The notes beneath the pieces were generated by a model. The model saw only the letters and a program-made list of their open reading frames with translations. It was not told the origin of the DNA and did not search any database. Both the position numbers and the translations under genes were made by a program. From CAYNHF01 sp964397045 (GTDB taxonomy: Bacteria > Actinomycetota > Acidimicrobiia > Spongiisociales > UBA5794): a stretch of DNA of 64,000 nt. Location: contig CAYNHF010000038.1 in the NCBI GenBank assembly GCA_964397045.1, positions 30,298 to 94,297 of the forward strand, read 5' to 3'. This document shows positions 62,153 to 64,000 of the stretch, in pieces (the stretch's first letter is position 1; each line of letters begins with the position of its first letter).

Positions 62153-63148
62153 GTGGCTCCAGCCGCCGTTACCAGTTCATACGAGATCGCGATGGGTGCG
62201 TACCGCTCATGGTCGGATCACCGTGCCATCCGCATCGGCGCTGGTGTCGCCTACTACTGGCTGTTTGCCATTGTGCCGCTCACCGCTTTGGCGTTCCATA
62301 TGGCAGCGGCTTTCTTCTCGGTCGCCGACATCGCCGACTGGGCGACCGCAGCTGTGGGAATGTTGAACTCGACGGATCCGACTCTTGACATTGGCGCTTC
62401 TATCGAGACCCTGCTCGAAAGGACCTCCGGCAGCTTCTCGTTCGGCATCATCGGCGCCGTTGCAGCGGGTATCAGCGCTTCTTTCGCGTTCGCCGCCACG
62501 CAGGATGCCGTCAACATGGTTTGGGATGCCCCGAAGCTGCACGGATTCTGGGAGAACGCGATCCGGCGCCTCGTGCTGTTCGTGGCAGCTGTCGCCTTGG
62601 CGTCGCTGCTCGTGATGTTGCTGCTTGCGGCTGCAATCGTTGGATCGATCGAGAGCTTTGCTCCCGGGTCGCTGCTCGACAAGACGTTTGAATTGGTGTC
62701 CGACGTTGCCGTCTACTTCATCGCGTATGGGCTCATCGTGATCTCTTACCGGTTCATGCCGTGGGCAAAGATCTCGTGGCGGCCTCCGTTGGTTGCCGGG
62801 GCCATCACGGTCGTCGCCCTGGCGCTGGCTACCTCCGCGTACGGTTGGTACCTCGATCGCAGCCAACAAGTGAGTCTGGCCGGCGCCGCCGGCGCCGTCC
62901 TCGCGAGTTTGGTCTGGATGTATGTGCTGGCCCAGGTGTTCGTCGCCGGTGCCGAGCTAACGCGCTCGATGCACGAGCGCTGGGATCCTCGCGATCCAGC
63001 GGACCTACCACAGGGCGACGACCTCAAAGGCCTCCTCCACCGCGACGACTCGAAGCAGCCCCACGAAAGCGCCGTTCCGATCGCTGCCGACCAACACGGG
63101 GAAGACCCGCCGGACACACCACATGTTGCGAGGCCCCCCGACAACTGA
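62153..63148 (+). CDS. YihY/UPF0761-family integral membrane protein
   Basis: The 331-aa protein has about six membrane helices. The family signature is visible in HRAIRIGAGVAYYWLFAIVPLTALAF, and later SYRFMPWAKISWRPPLVAGAI and GAVLASLVWMYVLAQVFVAGAELTRS. The last ~50 residues are a charged cytoplasmic tail. It was formerly called ribonuclease BN/BrkB; it is not a nuclease, and its transport or envelope role is unresolved. It starts at GTG 62153 after GGGAGG. Confidence 0.9.
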   Translation: MAPAAVTSSYEIAMGAYRSWSDHRAIRIGAGVAYYWLFAIVPLTALAFHMAAAFFSVADIADWATAAVGMLNSTDPTLDIGASIETLLERTSGSFSFGIIGAVAAGISASFAFAATQDAVNMVWDAPKLHGFWENAIRRLVLFVAAVALASLLVMLLLAAAIVGSIESFAPGSLLDKTFELVSDVAVYFIAYGLIVISYRFMPWAKISWRPPLVAGAITVVALALATSAYGWYLDRSQQVSLAGAAGAVLASLVWMYVLAQVFVAGAELTRSMHERWDPRDPADLPQGDDLKGLLHRDDSKQPHESAVPIAADQHGEDPPDTPHVARPPDN

Positions 63149-63179
63149 TCGCGGCAGCCGGTGGTATCGTCCACGCAGA

Positions 63180-63256
63180 CGGGCTGTGGCGCAGCTTGGC
63201 AGCGCGCTTGACTGGGGGTCAAGAGGTCGCCGGTTCAAATCCGGCCAGCCCGACCA
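63180..63256 (+). tRNA. tRNA-Pro (anticodon GGG)
   Basis: The cloverleaf folds fully: acceptor CGGGCTG/CAGCCCG, D-arm GCGC/GCGC, anticodon stem CTTGA/TCAAG with loop CTGGGGG (anticodon GGG, reading CCC/CCU), T-arm GCCGG/CCGGC with TTCAAAT. A is the discriminator and CCA is encoded. Length 77 nt. Confidence 0.95.
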
Positions 63257-63259
63257 CCG

Positions 63260-63290
63260 AAACCCCTGCTCAGGCAGGGGTTTCGCTCTT
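63260..63290 (+). terminator. Terminator after tRNA-Pro
   Basis: AAACCCCTGC (63260-63269) and GCAGGGGTTT (63274-63283) form a perfect 10-bp stem with a 4-nt loop, followed by CGCTCTT. It starts 4 nt after the tRNA CCA. Confidence 0.8.
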
Positions 63291-63387
63291 TCCGGGACAT
63301 TGGGCTCTGTCCGTTTTCTTGGTCGTTTCTTGGCCGAACTGATGATCCGGGTGCAAGATATGGACTGTTCCCCATCCTCGGACGCCG

Positions 63388-63489
63388 TTATGGCTGCGCA
63401 GCTTCAGGTCGCGGCCCTTGGCCGTGCACGGTCCCACCGATGGTGACGCCGTCCGTGGTGGTCACGTAGTGGGTACGTTGGTTGCTCAT
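63388..63489 (-). pseudogene. Remnant of an alpha/beta-hydrolase-like N-terminus
   Basis: On the minus strand an ATG at 63489 with GGGAGAG 5 nt upstream opens THYVTTTDGVTIGGTVHGQGP, which looks like the first strands of an alpha/beta-hydrolase-fold protein. The frame then changes to RPEAAQP and stops at 63388. No continuation of the fold was found in the neighbouring sequence. I read it as the surviving 5' end of a deleted gene; a genuine 33-aa peptide is less likely. Confidence 0.5.
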
Positions 63490-63717
63490 GTGCTCTCTCC
63501 CGCCTCCCGTGCGGTCATGCCTGAAAGGCTACCCGGGAGACGCCGGAGAATGTCACCCGACCGGTTGACTCTTCGATCGTCTCGGAAGCGTGCCGCGCAC
63601 GCCGATATGGGCGGCTGGGGTTGGTGGGGTTTGTCGGGGTTTGGCTAATCGCTCGGTTGAGGTGTGCTTGCTTGCGTAAAGTGGATGAGGCTCGGCAGCA
63701 GATCGCAGGGAGGCGTC
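63490..63717. other. Non-coding stretch with a G-rich tract
   Basis: There is no credible gene here. A G-rich tract at 63617-63644 has three GGGG runs and two GG pairs on the plus strand, a possible G-quadruplex upstream of the last gene. Together with 63291-63387 and the remnant, this leaves about 430 bp without an intact gene. Confidence 0.5.
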
Positions 63718-64000
63718 GTGACGGAACCGTTTATCTTTGTCAACACCTACAGGGTCAAGGACGGGAAGCTCGAGGATTACAAACGCAGTGCCCAACGAGT
63801 TGTCGACTTGGCGAACGCGAAGGAGCCCGACATGGTGCACTTCTCGTTCTATGTCAGCGAGGACGGCACCGAGGTGACCACCGTGCAGGTGCATCGCAAT
63901 GCGCAAAACATGGCGTATCACATGGAACTCATCACTCCGTATCTGGAGGAGGCCTACGAGTACCTCGACATGTCGGATATGACCATCGAGATCTACGGGA
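63718..64000 (+). CDS. Dimeric alpha/beta-barrel (ABM-like) protein, 3' partial
   Basis: GTG 63718 follows GGGAGG by 5 nt. The 94 visible residues read EPFIFVNTYRVKDGKLEDYK, an opening strand and helix typical of the antibiotic-biosynthesis-monooxygenase/stress-responsive barrel fold, then MVHFSFYVSEDGTEVTTVQV and HRNAQNMAYHM, typical of the second repeat of the motif. The gene runs off the right edge. The reaction is unknown. Confidence 0.7.
   Translation, partial: MTEPFIFVNTYRVKDGKLEDYKRSAQRVVDLANAKEPDMVHFSFYVSEDGTEVTTVQVHRNAQNMAYHMELITPYLEEAYEYLDMSDMTIEIYG

Overview
The window is high-GC DNA, densely coding, with many 4-bp ATGA/GTGA stop-start overlaps and frequent GTG/TTG starts. A complete Pup-proteasome locus (trmI, mpa, dop, pup, prcB, prcA, pafA, pafB, pafC, helY) places it in the Actinomycetota. 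A single-chain pyruvate:ferredoxin oxidoreductase and pyruvate phosphate dikinase, with no mycolate-type genes in view, suggest a deep, probably uncultured lineage such as Acidimicrobiia; that class-level placement is inference. No insertion sequence, prophage, CRISPR array or rRNA was seen. One tRNA gene (Pro, GGG) lies near the right end.

Layout. 1-2.4 kb: the C-terminal part of a secreted CAP-domain protein, a DsbA-family protein, a small Cys/His protein and a short-chain dehydrogenase. 2.4-12.4 kb: central carbon enzymes, mostly on the minus strand: PPDK, then (after a plus-strand universal stress protein) an acyltransferase/glycosyltransferase pair and an operon of PFOR plus a dihydroorotate-dehydrogenase-like protein. 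12.6-25 kb: a large zinc-ribbon/cyclase/AAA/TPR signalling protein, a PLP dehydratase, a Nudix hydrolase, a DivIVA-like protein behind a promoter with an operator-like palindrome, a BON-OmpA protein with a tiny membrane partner (an arfAB-like pair), a cupin plus Rieske-TPP fusion enzyme, and two transporters. 24.9-39.3 kb: four tiny translationally linked membrane or basic proteins, then trmI and the Pup-proteasome region, ending in the HelY helicase. 39.3-44.6 kb: lipid kinase, DUF4193 protein, polyprenol-phosphate mannose synthase-like glycosyltransferase, GNAT, M20 peptidase and DUF1015 protein. 44.6-60.9 kb: a housekeeping block whose order (HAD, small acidic protein, tlyA, nadK, recN, pyrG, nudix, xerD, scpA, scpB, rlu, cmk, der) matches the mycobacterial Rv1692-Rv1713 order as I recall it, with aroA, ispH, a DUF512 radical-SAM gene and a TraR/DksA-HD pair inserted and no parA. 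60.9-64 kb: membrane proteins, tRNA-Pro with a terminator, a small gene remnant, and the start of a dimeric alpha/beta-barrel protein.

How the genes work together. Pup is ligated to target lysines by PafA, removed by Dop, and Pup-tagged substrates are unfolded by Mpa into the PrcA/PrcB 20S chamber. PafB/PafC are WYL-domain regulators linked to the DNA-damage response. Pup here is encoded with a C-terminal Gly-Gly-Glu, so it needs no deamidation. An uncharacterised four-helix membrane protein is built into the operon directly after prcA. PPDK and PFOR together give flexible pyruvate/PEP/acetyl-CoA interconversion. scpA/scpB, xerD, recN and the DivIVA-like protein serve chromosome maintenance and cell division.

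The least explained items are the Rieske-TPP fusion with its cupin, the membrane protein in the proteasome operon, the nest of small membrane proteins before trmI, a probable AUC start codon on the pseudouridine synthase, and the operator-like palindrome before the DivIVA-like gene.
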